Origin: Edaphobacter sp. 12200R-103
Lineage (GTDB): Bacteria > Acidobacteriota > Terriglobia > Terriglobales > Acidobacteriaceae
Length of the DNA stretch: 64,000 nt
NCBI RefSeq assembly: GCF_010093025.1
Contig: NZ_CP048114.1
Span: forward strand, 2,542,001-2,606,000
Reading direction: 5' to 3'
The notes beneath the pieces are model-generated. The model saw nothing but the letters and a program-made list of their open reading frames with translations, did no database searches and was not told where the DNA came from. The first letter of the stretch is position 1. Every line of letters starts with the position of its first letter. A program made the translations under genes and the position numbers. Positions 43,783 through 52,515 of this stretch are shown here, one piece after another.

Positions 43783-44808
43783 ATGAGCGAGATACCGTTG
43801 CAGACCGAAGCGATTGTAGATCTGGCCGTCGTCGGCGCAGGCCCCACTGGGCTGGCCTGCGCAATCGAGGCGCAGCGGGCAGGCTTCACAGCCGTCCTGA
43901 TCGACAAGGGCTGTCTCTGCAATTCGCTCTTCCACTACCCGTCAAACATGACGTTCTTCACGACGCCTGAGCTTCTGGAGATCGGAGACATCCCCTTTCC
44001 AAGTCCCAACCAGAAGCCCAACCGCAACGAGGCTCTGGAGTATTACCGCAAAGTTGCCGAGCACTATCAGCTCGACGTCCGCCAGTACCAGACGGTGGAA
44101 AAGGTCGCGGGAAGCGACGGAAATTTCGTCCTCCACACCGTAGACCGATTCGGCCGGCCGCTGCAACACCGTGCCCGCAAGCTGGTCATTGCCACCGGCT
44201 ATTACGATCTTCCGAATTCCCTGAACGTGCCCGGAGAAGAACTCAACAAGGTCTCACACTACTATCACGACCCGCACCCATACTTCGATCTGGATGTGCT
44301 TGTCATTGGCGGCAAAAACTCCGCAGCAATTGCCGCGTTGGATCTTTGGCGTCACGGCGCCAGGGTGACTTTGGTGCATCGCGGGCCCGAGATGCATCGG
44401 CATGTGAAGTACTGGATCCTGCCTGATATCAATAATCGGATCAAGAACGGCGAAATTACGGCCTTCTTCTCCAGCACGGTGACGCGAATTACGGAAGACA
44501 CGGTCACCCTGTCCACGCCATCCGGCGACCGAACGCTGCCGAATCAATACGTCTTTGCGCTCACGGGCTATCAGCCCGACTTTCGCTTCCTGGAGGCGCT
44601 CGGCGTTCGTCTGGATGAGCAGAACGATCGCTGCCCGGTCTGCGATCCGCAGACGCTAGAGAGCAACGTTCCTGGAATCTATCTTGCAGGGGTTGTGATC
44701 GCAGGCGAACGCACCAACGAGATCTTTATCGAGAACGGACGCTTCCACGGCAAACAAATCGCAAATGACCTGGTGGCAAAGAACGTCTCTGCAGCGGCAT
44801 TCGACTAA
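43783..44808 (+). CDS. ypdA: YpdA-family FAD-dependent bacillithiol-disulfide reductase
   Basis: 341 residues, short flavin oxidoreductase without a CxxC redox pair. FAD loop VVGAGPTGLACAIEAQRAGF (16-36), NSLFHYPSNMTFFTTPELLEIGD (YpdA-specific), NADPH loop VIGGKNSAAIAALDLWR and the late FAD motif PGIYLAGVVIAGERTNEIFIENGRFHG. In Firmicutes YpdA reduces oxidised bacillithiol; finding it here suggests the organism uses bacillithiol. No bsh genes lie in the window. It may be read through from the LuxR regulator 40 bases upstream, though it has its own box. Confidence 0.9.
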   Translation: MSEIPLQTEAIVDLAVVGAGPTGLACAIEAQRAGFTAVLIDKGCLCNSLFHYPSNMTFFTTPELLEIGDIPFPSPNQKPNRNEALEYYRKVAEHYQLDVRQYQTVEKVAGSDGNFVLHTVDRFGRPLQHRARKLVIATGYYDLPNSLNVPGEELNKVSHYYHDPHPYFDLDVLVIGGKNSAAIAALDLWRHGARVTLVHRGPEMHRHVKYWILPDINNRIKNGEITAFFSSTVTRITEDTVTLSTPSGDRTLPNQYVFALTGYQPDFRFLEALGVRLDEQNDRCPVCDPQTLESNVPGIYLAGVVIAGERTNEIFIENGRFHGKQIANDLVAKNVSAAAFD

Positions 44809-44858
44809 GGTAAATCGACCTATTCGCCTGCCAGGTGTGCCTGTCCGAAAAGGAATTG

Positions 44859-44983
44859 TCATTCCGACCGAAGCGCAGCGGAGTGGAGGAAGCCGCTTTT
44901 CTACCCGGAATGTCTGTGCCGCGATGGCCGCGAAGCAGATCCCTCCACTTCGGCTTCGCCTCCAGTCTGGATGACACTTTCTA
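44859..44983. repeat. REP-like repeat copy 6 (long, diverged)
   Basis: GTCATTCCGACCGAAGCGCA at one end and CTTCGCCTCCAGTCTGGATGAC at the other form the outer inverted arms, with GGAGTGGAGG / CCCTCCACTTC and other short complements inside. It occupies most of the 207-base gap between convergent ypdA and the ABC permease; no gene is seen there. Confidence 0.6.
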
Positions 44984-45015
44984 TGCTGTTTCAAAGGCAA
45001 ATATGACGATACAGC

Positions 45016-45885
45016 CTAGCCAATCACCCTGCGCAGAAATCCTCGGATGCCCATCCAGGTGAGCAGAACCAGGAAGAGAGTCAGCATACCCAGGATCAGC
45101 CATGGATTCATGTGCGGAAGCGTGGGTGTCAGGGCAGAGCGCAGACCTTCGCTCATGTACACGATCGGATTGACGAGCACGCTGATCTGTAGCCAGCGAA
45201 TCTGACCGAGGGCCATCCACGGATAGTAGACACAGCCCAGAAAGGTGATCGGCATCACCACGACACCGAAGATCAGGCCAATCTGCTTGGGCTCCACCGT
45301 TGTGCCAATCGTCAGGCCCAGGGCTCCCGAGGTCAGCGAAGCGAGAACCAGGATCGCCGCCAGATACAACCAGCTGTCGACGTGCGCCACGACCGGCGTG
45401 GAGGGGATGTAGTAAGCCAGCGGGAAGACAACCGCGGCGGCAATCATGCTCTGCATGGCTGAGAAGACGATCTTTTCGATCGCAACGGCGCCGACCGGCA
45501 GAGGGCACATGACGCGGTCGTCGATCTCGCGCGTAATTCCGAATTCCTGCGCGAGCGGAAGAGCAACGGCTGCGATGCCGCTGAACATGATGGCCACGGC
45601 CATCAGGCCGGGGAGAAGGATCGTGCTGAAGTCGTTGCCCATCGCTGCGGCTGTCGGATTCATCGATGCCCCACCGCTCATGTGCGGCATGATGAAGGTG
45701 AAGACGAACAGGAACAGCATGGGATTCATGCAGACCCGGATGGCGAAGGGAAAGATCTCCCGCCGCAGAACGTGCAGGTCGCGCAGAAACAGCCCCAGAA
45801 AGGCGCGAAGGTACTGCGTCCTGGCGGATTCCCGCGGCGCAGCCGGAGCAGGGGCTTCCGTATCGATAGTGGCCAGTTCGGTCAT
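45016..45885 (-). CDS. ABC-2 type exporter permease
   Basis: 289 residues with six hydrophobic segments. FPFAIRVCMNPMLFLFVFTF (first helix), LLPGLMAVAIMFSG, REIDDRVMCPLPVGAVAIEK (the cytoplasmic EXE-like coupling region), VVMPITFLGCVYYPW and a last helix near 260-280 match the NodJ/DrrB-type ABC-2 membrane family. It lies six bases after the ATPase gene. Substrate is not known; such pairs export drugs, polyketides or lipids. Confidence 0.9.
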   Translation of the reverse strand: MTELATIDTEAPAPAAPRESARTQYLRAFLGLFLRDLHVLRREIFPFAIRVCMNPMLFLFVFTFIMPHMSGGASMNPTAAAMGNDFSTILLPGLMAVAIMFSGIAAVALPLAQEFGITREIDDRVMCPLPVGAVAIEKIVFSAMQSMIAAAVVFPLAYYIPSTPVVAHVDSWLYLAAILVLASLTSGALGLTIGTTVEPKQIGLIFGVVVMPITFLGCVYYPWMALGQIRWLQISVLVNPIVYMSEGLRSALTPTLPHMNPWLILGMLTLFLVLLTWMGIRGFLRRVIG

Positions 45886-45891
45886 AGAAAT

Positions 45892-46833
45892 TTACTCGCG
45901 AAGCTCCCGCCCGGTTAGACGAATGAAGACGGTCTCAAGACTCGGCTCAGTAATAGTCAGATCGCGCAGGCCATAAGGATTGGCAGCATGCACCACCTCT
46001 GAAAGTAGCCCCTCGGTCCCTTCCGCAAAGAGCCGCAGTCCCTTCTGGGTCGTCTCCACGCTGGCGATACCCGGCTGTCTCTCCAGAATCCGCATGAGGC
46101 CGGGAAGGTCCTGCAGGCTCCGGATATCCAGCTCATAGATGCGCTGAGCACCCACAGAGTTTTTCAACGCTGCCGGGGTATCCTCCACCAGGATTCTGCC
46201 ATGGTCGATGATGGCTACCCGATCGCAGAGTTCATCCGCCTCCTCCATATAGTGAGTCGTCAGAACGACCGTAATTCCCTCTTTGCGCAGGTTGCGCACC
46301 GCCTCCCACATCGCAATACGGCTCTGCGGGTCCAGCCCTGCGCTCGGTTCGTCCAGAAAGAGCACCTTGGGTCGGTGAGCGATGGCGCGGGCAATCTGGA
46401 CGCGTTGGGCGAGACCGCCCGAGAGCTGCGAGGGATAGGCCTCGGCGCGCTCGGTCAGATGAAACTGCTCCAGCAGACCTTCCGTACGCGTCTTTGCCTC
46501 AGCGCGCGAAAACCCGAAGTAAAGGCAATGAAAGTGGATATTCTCGTAGATCGTGCATGCGCGATCCAGCGTGTTGTACTGCGGCACGACACCGATGCAC
46601 CGTCGGGCCTGCGAAGGGGACCGCACCACGTCGATACCCGCAATCCGCACCTGCCCTGCCGTCGGAAGCGCGCGCGTGGTGCAGATACTGATGGTCGTCG
46701 TCTTTCCCGCTCCATTGGGCCCAAGGAAGCCATACAGCGCGCCTTCTGCAATCGACAGATCGATTCCATCGACGGCAACGACCCGTTGCTTGCCCTCATA
46801 CACCTTCCTTAAGCCTTGAATCTCAACGATCAA
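45892..46833 (-). CDS. ABC transporter ATP-binding protein (DrrA/NodI-like)
   Basis: 313 residues. Walker A GPNGAGKT (38-45), Q-loop VVPQYNTLD, signature LSGGLAQRVQIARA, Walker B VLFLDEPSAGLDP and H-loop VVLTTHYMEEADEL. The C-terminal extension past residue 220 (YELDIRSLQDLPGLMRIL, ending EPSLETVFIRLTGRELRE) is typical of the DrrA group. The start is TTG at 46833 with GGAGGG nine bases upstream. Forms an exporter with the permease immediately downstream. Confidence 0.93.
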   Translation of the reverse strand: MIVEIQGLRKVYEGKQRVVAVDGIDLSIAEGALYGFLGPNGAGKTTTISICTTRALPTAGQVRIAGIDVVRSPSQARRCIGVVPQYNTLDRACTIYENIHFHCLYFGFSRAEAKTRTEGLLEQFHLTERAEAYPSQLSGGLAQRVQIARAIAHRPKVLFLDEPSAGLDPQSRIAMWEAVRNLRKEGITVVLTTHYMEEADELCDRVAIIDHGRILVEDTPAALKNSVGAQRIYELDIRSLQDLPGLMRILERQPGIASVETTQKGLRLFAEGTEGLLSEVVHAANPYGLRDLTITEPSLETVFIRLTGRELRE

Positions 46834-47050
46834 AACGACTGCCCTCCGCTGCGCGATTTCTCAGGGTACATGAAAACCAGGCTCTTCGCCGCCAGCCCTA
46901 CCGATCCATCTGTTCCGACATGTTCGCCTCCATAACAGATGCAGATTTCCAAGAAAACATTGCGAAGAAATCTGCAAGATCGAACTCATCCAGATCCCAG
47001 GGGCTCCCTGAGGGTCCACGAGAGATGCCTCTGGAATCAGACGCCGGGCG

Positions 47051-47056
47051 TAGAAT
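47051..47056 (+). promoter_or_regulatory. TANNNT box upstream of the 82-residue protein gene
   Basis: TAGAAT ends 6 bases before ATG 47063; no ribosome site is seen. A 9-pair inverted repeat GCAGATTTC / GAAATCTGC occurs upstream around 46940-46975. Confidence 0.45.
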
Positions 47057-47062
47057 AGGCCT

Positions 47063-47311
47063 ATGTCACGTGGATGGGAGAGCAAATCCGTGGAAGAACA
47101 GCAGGCACAAGCCGCCGCTTCAAAGCCGGATGCGCAGAAGAACGATGCAGAGATCGCCGAGCACAAGCGCCGCGTGCAGGCGCTTGAGATGCAACGCGAA
47201 CGCATCCTCTCTGAGCGAACGTCGAGCCCGCATCGCCGTTCAGCCCTGGCCAATGCCCTGGCCGACATTGAAGAGAAGCTGGCCGAGCTTGGATGGACTG
47301 TGCACCTGTAG
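47063..47311 (+). CDS. small coiled-coil protein of unknown function
   Basis: 82 residues, highly charged, predicted helical: KSVEEQQAQAAASKPDAQK, then EIAEHKRRVQALEMQRERIL and ALADIEEKLAELGW with heptad-like Leu/Ile spacing. No signal peptide or cysteines. The start is supported by the TANNNT box rather than a Shine-Dalgarno. The frame has codon use like its neighbours. Convergent with the SDR gene; no family recognised. Confidence 0.6.
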   Translation: MSRGWESKSVEEQQAQAAASKPDAQKNDAEIAEHKRRVQALEMQRERILSERTSSPHRRSALANALADIEEKLAELGWTVHL

Positions 47312-47347
47312 TCAGCGCACAGCCCTCGACTGAGCCCGGCCCTCAAC

Positions 47348-48121
47348 CTATGCGTGCCGGTGGAAGACTACTGAGTTCGCCTGGTCGATCGTGGTCATGA
47401 CGACCGTGTGGATGTTGACGTGCGCGGGCCGGGAGGCTGCCCATACGATGGCGTCGGCCACGTCCTCCGGCGTAAGCGGCGTGATGTTCTGGTACACCTT
47501 CTCCGCACGCTCCTTATCGCCGCGAAACCGTACTTCGCTGAACTCCGTCTCCACCATTCCAGGATCGATGGACGTCACCCGCACGGGCGTTCCCATAAGG
47601 TCGATCTTCAGGCCTTCACTGATAGACTTCTCCGCAGCCTTCGTCGCGCAGTAGACCGCCCCATTGGCATAGGTCATATAACCGGCCGTCGAGCCCAGGC
47701 TGATGACGTGTCCGCGCCCTCTTTCCACCATTCCCGGCACCACGGCTCGCGTTACGTATAGAAGCCCCTTCACATTGGTGTCGATCATCTCTTCCCAGTT
47801 CTGCGGATCGTCCTCGTAAACCTTCGTCAGCCCACGGCTGAGGCCCGCATTGTTCACCAATACGTCGATGGCCCTCCACTCCGCCGGCAGTGACTCCAGG
47901 GTCTGCTCAACCGAGGTCCTCCGGGCAACGTCCAGAACGAAGGTCAGAACCGCAGCCGCGCCCGCTTCAGACAGCTCGCGCTCCATCTCCTGCAGACGCT
48001 CCTCCCGCCGAGCACAGACCGCCACCTTTGCCCCCTCACGGGCGAAGGCCAGTGCCGTCGCCCGTCCGATGCCGGAGCTTGCGCCTGTTACCAATACCGT
48101 CTTTCCACTCAGATATGCCAT
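47348..48121 (-). CDS. SDR-family NAD(P)-dependent oxidoreductase
   Basis: 257 residues, classical short-chain dehydrogenase. TGASSGIG (12-19) binds the cofactor, NNAG is present as VNNAGLSRG, and the catalytic set is Ser in ISLGSTAGYM with Tyr157-x3-Lys161 (YCATK). VCARREERL after the second strand (Arg) suggests NADP. Close relatives include YdfG-type serine/3-hydroxy acid dehydrogenases (DPGMVETEFSEVRFRGDKER is reminiscent). Start ATG 48121 follows AAGG; the upstream frame to 48175 runs into the terminator and is not used. Confidence 0.92.
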   Translation of the reverse strand: MAYLSGKTVLVTGASSGIGRATALAFAREGAKVAVCARREERLQEMERELSEAGAAAVLTFVLDVARRTSVEQTLESLPAEWRAIDVLVNNAGLSRGLTKVYEDDPQNWEEMIDTNVKGLLYVTRAVVPGMVERGRGHVISLGSTAGYMTYANGAVYCATKAAEKSISEGLKIDLMGTPVRVTSIDPGMVETEFSEVRFRGDKERAEKVYQNITPLTPEDVADAIVWAASRPAHVNIHTVVMTTIDQANSVVFHRHA

Positions 48122-48135
48122 AACCTTATATAAAC

Positions 48136-48172
48136 AAAAAGCCGGAGAGCAGCGAAAGCTCCCCGGCTTTTT
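48136..48172 (-). terminator. terminator after the OmpA-family gene
   Basis: AAAAAGCCGG and CCGGCTTTTT (10 pairs) enclose a second GAGC/GCTC stem. On the minus strand it follows the OmpA-family stop by about 20 bases and has T residues at the end. Confidence 0.85.
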
Positions 48173-48192
48173 CATTCATCTGCCGGCAATAT

Positions 48193-49827
48193 CTATTGCT
48201 GCGGATTCGCCGTACCGCGGTATTGAGAGGAAGGAGGTGGCGGCGGGGCAGGAGCGGGGGCCACCTCTGCATCCGGTCCTTTCTGTTCCACACCGATCGC
48301 CGCTCCCGAAACCACCAGTTGCACACGTCGATTCAGCGCCCGGCCCTTCGATGTGTTGTTATCTGCAACAGGCTTCGCCATGCCGTATCCCGTCGCCACA
48401 ATGTTGTCGGGCGAAACTCCCTGGGAGACCAGAAAATCGCGAACGGCCCCGGCACGATTCTCCGACAGCTTCTGATTGAACTGTTCACTTCCCGTGTTAT
48501 CTGTATATCCCTCAACCTGGAGCTTCAGACCCGGATACGACTGCAGAATTCCAGCCACCTTGGCCAGGCTGATCTGTGTAGACGGCTTCAAGGCGTATTT
48601 GCCGGTAGCAAAGAGGACGTCGGACATATTCACGATCAGGCCGCGTGCGGTCTCGCTGGTTGCGAGCACACTGTTAAGCTGCGAGCGCAGCCGTTCGCGA
48701 GCCTGCTGGGCGCTGTCGGCACTCTTCTTCGCCTCAGCTGCCTGAGCTTGGGCCTGAGCCGCAGCCGCTTCAGCGCGGGCCCGGTCCGCATCCGCCTGGG
48801 CCTGAGCAGCGCGGGCACGCTCGGCCGCAAGGGCCGACTGTTGTGCCTGAAGCTGGGCCTGCTGCGCCTCAAGCTGCGCCTTCTGCCGCGCCAATTCCGC
48901 ATTGTGCTGACGTTCGGCAGCCTGCCGGCGCAGCGTCACTAAACGAGCATCCTCGGCGCGCTGCACCGCCTGACGCGCATAGGTGATTCCCATCTTCGTG
49001 TCGCGCTTCTTGGCCGAGAGAATATCGGTCGCGTTCTTCAGATCCAGAATTGCTTCGCTGTAGATCTCCTTGGCATATTTGTCCGCCCCGGCCTGCTGCG
49101 CAATCCGCAGGGCGTTGTTCGCCTCATACAGCTCAAGCGGCATCTTCTCGTCGCGGGTGATGGGATTGAGCACCGAATTTTGCCCCGCTGTCTCCGCATA
49201 GGTCCCTCGCGGCAGCAACATATAGTGCGCATTCACCTTCTCGAGCACGCCGGTCGTCTTGTCCTGGATGATCTGGTTTTCCAGCACCACCAGGTCGCTG
49301 GGCTGCGTCACCGAAAAATAAGGCTCGGCAGTGACGACTAAACCGAAAGACTGCAGCGCCGTGGTGACGGTGATGTTGTTCTTGTCTCCGGCAGGAAGAA
49401 TCTCTCCCAGGTTATTCGGACGCCCGTCAGGGGTAATCGCCCACAGCACATACGTCAGGTACTCGCGGCCAAAGCTGTTGGCCGGCGGCAATCCCTGAAA
49501 ACGCGCGTCGATCGTGATTCCTCCCCGTTCGCTGGTTACTTTGGCCTCGCCCTTGGCCATGGGGAGCAGAGGTGTCCCCTTGAAGGCGATCTGTGTCGAA
49601 CCGCTGCGATGCAGATAGTTCACCGCGTCCAGGTCGCGCTGGACGACTTTTACCCGGTACAGGTAAACACCCTCAGATTCCTTGGTGATCTTGTTGTCAT
49701 CCGGAGGCGCCTGCTGGGCCATTGGATTCGGTTCCTGAGCGTGTCCTCGAAGGCTCCCCACCGGAACCAGGCTTACCGCAGCAAGAGCAACGCCAGCGAT
49801 GATCGCCCCTGGCTTCATCTTCAACAT
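48193..49827 (-). CDS. OmpA-family peptidoglycan-binding protein with long coiled coil
   Basis: About 544 residues. Signal peptide (GAIIAGVALAAVSLVPVGSL), a beta-rich region of unknown fold (about 50-250), an Ala/Gln/Arg-rich coiled coil (about 285-405, with repeated QAQLQAQQ and ADADRARAEAAAAQ-like units), then a C-terminal OmpA domain: DVLFATGKYALKPSTQISLA, VEGYTDNTGSEQFNQKLSEN and RALNRRVQLVV, with the Asp and Arg that bind diaminopimelate. A proline-rich tail (APAPAPPPPPS) ends it. It probably tethers an outer-membrane or periplasmic structure to peptidoglycan. ATG 49827 has GGGAG upstream. Confidence 0.88.
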   Translation of the reverse strand: MLKMKPGAIIAGVALAAVSLVPVGSLRGHAQEPNPMAQQAPPDDNKITKESEGVYLYRVKVVQRDLDAVNYLHRSGSTQIAFKGTPLLPMAKGEAKVTSERGGITIDARFQGLPPANSFGREYLTYVLWAITPDGRPNNLGEILPAGDKNNITVTTALQSFGLVVTAEPYFSVTQPSDLVVLENQIIQDKTTGVLEKVNAHYMLLPRGTYAETAGQNSVLNPITRDEKMPLELYEANNALRIAQQAGADKYAKEIYSEAILDLKNATDILSAKKRDTKMGITYARQAVQRAEDARLVTLRRQAAERQHNAELARQKAQLEAQQAQLQAQQSALAAERARAAQAQADADRARAEAAAAQAQAQAAEAKKSADSAQQARERLRSQLNSVLATSETARGLIVNMSDVLFATGKYALKPSTQISLAKVAGILQSYPGLKLQVEGYTDNTGSEQFNQKLSENRAGAVRDFLVSQGVSPDNIVATGYGMAKPVADNNTSKGRALNRRVQLVVSGAAIGVEQKGPDAEVAPAPAPPPPPSSQYRGTANPQQ

Positions 49828-49990
49828 ATCTATCGTTCTCCCTCGTTCACAGGCAGTCACCAAACCAGCGCTTCCTTCCTCAAAGTCCACTCGATTCGGC
49901 TGCTGTCTTTCATAAGGGTGCGATGCGATGGGTGGAGAAAAAGTAGTCTGCTCCCAGATGATACGGCGCTGCAACCCCTTGTATCCAAAG

Positions 49991-50031
49991 AAAAAAGGAG
50001 CGAATCTCTCCTGCGCAAGAGATTCGCTCCT
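49991..50031 (-). terminator. terminator after the GvpL/GvpF-like gene
   Basis: AGGAGCGAATCTCT pairs perfectly (14 pairs) with AGAGATTCGCTCCT around an 8-base loop, with a T run on the minus strand. 16 bases after the gene stop. Confidence 0.9.
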
Positions 50032-50047
50032 CTTTTCCTGAACTGCG

Positions 50048-50788
50048 TCAGGCCGAGTGCTGGTGGCCGTTGGAGCGATGAACGAAATGATAGGGAGGCC
50101 AGGGCCCGGAGAGCTGCATCTGGCATTCCTTCATCTGCTGCAGGGCTGAGGTGTATTTGTTCTGGTAGCGTTCCACCGTCTTGTTGTCAATCAGATGGGC
50201 GATATCCAGCAGCATCTTGCCGGATTCCATACGCTTACAGGTGATCTCCTCCGCAAGGGGGAGAAACATGCGGTGCATCTGGACCGACAGCGCCCGCGCC
50301 TTCGATTGACGCTCACGCTGACGGCTGGCGCTCTCGCGAAGGCTGGTCAGATACTCCTGTCCGACCGCCAGGTCCCGGAGATGAGCGCTTGCGCCGGGGC
50401 AGGTATCGTCCACAAGGACCTTGAGATGCATCTCCGCTTTGCCGCGAAGACGTTCGACGTTGGCAAGAAAGTGGCGTTGATTGGACCGGACGGAGCGGCG
50501 CAGCGCGTCATCGTCCTGAAAGGTGGTTCCAAAGCGAAAAGGCAGGACTGTGGAGTGTTTGAAGCAGTCAGCGACAACGCGGGCGTGGTCTTTCTGACAT
50601 TGCTGATCCATCCGGGCACTGTCTTCAACATTATGCTCGGAGACGATTACAGCAAGATCGCTGGCTGGAAAGAGAAAGGTCTGATTTCCAAACAGTCCCG
50701 TTACTCCGGTCAGCGGCATCGGACGACGATGCCGGCAAAGCTCCGGAAAGGACTGTCTTTCTGCAATGCAATAGGCGTACCATGCCAT
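50048..50788 (-). CDS. solitary GvpL/GvpF-family (gas vesicle accessory) protein
   Basis: 246 residues. Features of the GvpL/GvpF family: N-terminal strand MAWYAYCIAE, DLAVIVSEH, central KHSTVLPFRFGTTF (78-90, VLPFRFGT being the most conserved family block), VEMHLKVLVDD, and C-terminal LSGPWPPYHF (GPWPPY 228-233), again diagnostic. In gas-vesicle clusters GvpF and GvpL are accessory proteins contacting the GvpA shell. Here no gvpA, gvpN or other gvp gene is next to it; the neighbours are an OmpA-family gene and DUF481. So a vesicle role is doubtful. AAGGGAAGG precedes the ATG. It has its own terminator. Confidence 0.88.
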   Translation of the reverse strand: MAWYAYCIAERQSFPELCRHRRPMPLTGVTGLFGNQTFLFPASDLAVIVSEHNVEDSARMDQQCQKDHARVVADCFKHSTVLPFRFGTTFQDDDALRRSVRSNQRHFLANVERLRGKAEMHLKVLVDDTCPGASAHLRDLAVGQEYLTSLRESASRQRERQSKARALSVQMHRMFLPLAEEITCKRMESGKMLLDIAHLIDNKTVERYQNKYTSALQQMKECQMQLSGPWPPYHFVHRSNGHQHSA

Positions 50789-51192
50789 CGTTTTTTACCT
50801 TCCCTTAGTGCATGCGAGGGCTAAGCCGCCCCGGCAAGCAGTCGGTTATGGAATTTCATACTGAAACGAAAGGTTTGGAAAAGTTCTTCATTACGACAAC
50901 TTTCGCCTTCTGCACCCTGCGCGATAAGCGCACTGTACCGAAGCCGAAACGGATACTAAGCCGATTGAATAACGGTTGGCAAGAGTTTTACCTAAAAAAG
51001 TGCACCGAAAGCCGAGCACATGCATCCGCATTTCGCTTCCGGAGCGAATTTTTACCCATAAAATAATGTGCCCGCCGCAGATAAAAACCTCCCTTTTCCC
51101 GCGTGCGGGCGACAACTCCATGTCGGTAAAATGGCTCTAACTTCAGGGGTTAGCCAAACGGCGTTCCCGAAATCCCAAACGAAGCAGGACAG
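50789..51192. other. 404-base divergent control region between the GvpL/F-like gene and the DUF481 gene
   Basis: AT-richer than its surroundings. An 84-codon frame at 50812-51066 has no Shine-Dalgarno or protein-like character and is judged non-coding. A hairpin TGGCT..AAC / GTTAGCCA lies at about 51131-51156, 37 bases before the DUF481 ATG, and a looser GCCCGC / GCGGGC pair at about 51070-51110. No named riboswitch or promoter is recognised. Confidence 0.4.
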
Positions 51193-52422
51193 ATGGAAAA
51201 CGATCCGAAATTTCACCTCGCACTTCGACGGCGGCTTCCCCAGGCTCAGCTTCTTCGCAGGCTGACGCTTGTCGTACTGGCCACAATGTTCACACCTCTC
51301 ATACTCTCAGCGCAGGACAAGACTGCGGCCCCCGCACCTGATGTCGTTATCTTGAACAATGGCGACCAGTTGACGGGCAAGCTTGAGCGCGGCGTAGGTG
51401 ACAGCATTCTCTTCAAGAGCGATGTTGTCGGTGAAGTGACGATTCCCCTGAGCAAAGTGAAGGATCTGAAATCCAGCAGCAACTTCGTCGTGCTCCGCAA
51501 AGACGAAAAAACTACCCGCGCTCCCAAGCAGGCCGAAGCAATCACCGTTGAAAACAATACGGTTAAGCGAACGGCGCCCAGCGGAAATGCCGAGACGATT
51601 GCAAGCAAAGATATCGGCTATATTGTGGACGGAGCCATCTACAACAAGGAGCTGAACGGCAATCCGGGCTTCTTCCACGGATGGGACGGTTCCGTAACCG
51701 GCGGTGCCACGGTCCTGCAATCCACCTCCTACGGCCAGACCTACACTGCCGCTCTTGCGCTGATCCGCGCCATCCCCTCAGTGGCCTATCTGCCACCTCG
51801 TACCCGTACGACCTTCAATCTTCTTGAGACGTACGGCAAGCTGACCCAGCCGGTTGTTCCCAATCCCAACAACCTGCCGGCCGCGCAGGCGAAGACCAGC
51901 ATCTTCCATACGGACTTCGAGCACGACAAGTACCTCACTCCACGTTTCTACATGCTGGGAGGCCTCTCCTACGATCACAACTTCTCACAAGGCCTCAATT
52001 TCCAGCAGATCTACGGTGTGGGCGCCGGCTATACCGTGTTGAAAGACGCCATTCAGCAATTCGATGTCAAGGCCGATCTCCACTACGAGCAGCAGAAGTT
52101 CATTCAACCCGAACAACCGCTTCCTCCCCTTCCCCCGCTTCCGCTTACGCCGGACCAGAACCTGATCGGCTCGACCTTTGGCGAGACCTACCTGCGCGCA
52201 CTCCCCGGTAAGATCCAGTTGACGCACAGCGGAACCTATATCCAGTCATGGAACAACACCGATGCATGGTCGGCGATTGGCACGCTGGGGCTCGCGCTTC
52301 CGGTCTATCACCGCTTCAGCCTCAGCGTGAACCTGCTGGATAACTATCTGAATAATCCGGCGATCGGCTTCAACAAGAACAGCCTGCAGTTTGTCACCGG
52401 AGTCACCTACAGCTTCCACTAA
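51193..52422 (+). CDS. DUF481-family outer-membrane barrel protein
   Basis: 409 residues. Signal peptide (LLRRLTLVVLATMFTPLILSAQ), an N-terminal SH3-like segment with VVILNNGDQLTGKL and IPLSKVKDLKSSS (about 50-95, as in YdiY/DUF481 relatives), then alternating beta strands of a barrel (about 165-409) ending LQFVTGVTYSFH with a terminal aromatic-His. A proline-rich loop (PLPPLPPLPLTP) interrupts the barrel near residue 310. Acid-induced YdiY in E. coli is the known relative; function is unknown. AGGA lies just upstream of the ATG. Divergent from the GvpL/F-like gene. Confidence 0.82.
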   Translation: MENDPKFHLALRRRLPQAQLLRRLTLVVLATMFTPLILSAQDKTAAPAPDVVILNNGDQLTGKLERGVGDSILFKSDVVGEVTIPLSKVKDLKSSSNFVVLRKDEKTTRAPKQAEAITVENNTVKRTAPSGNAETIASKDIGYIVDGAIYNKELNGNPGFFHGWDGSVTGGATVLQSTSYGQTYTAALALIRAIPSVAYLPPRTRTTFNLLETYGKLTQPVVPNPNNLPAAQAKTSIFHTDFEHDKYLTPRFYMLGGLSYDHNFSQGLNFQQIYGVGAGYTVLKDAIQQFDVKADLHYEQQKFIQPEQPLPPLPPLPLTPDQNLIGSTFGETYLRALPGKIQLTHSGTYIQSWNNTDAWSAIGTLGLALPVYHRFSLSVNLLDNYLNNPAIGFNKNSLQFVTGVTYSFH

Positions 52423-52440
52423 TCGAGTCCCGATGGAGAA

Positions 52441-52479
52441 GATGCGGTTTGGAGCCAGACTCCAAACCGCATCTTTTTG
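52441..52479 (+). terminator. terminator after the DUF481 gene
   Basis: GATGCGGTTTGGAG - CCAGA - CTCCAAACCGCATC, a perfect 14-pair stem followed by TTTTTG. Confidence 0.93.
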
Positions 52480-52515
52480 TTCTCAATCCGGGCAGATTTG
52501 CCAAATCACGACCGA

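Noticed and set aside
50812..51066. 84-codon frame in the GvpL/F-DUF481 intergenic region
   Set aside because: No ribosome site, no start box and amino-acid composition unlike a folded protein; lies in a promoter region.
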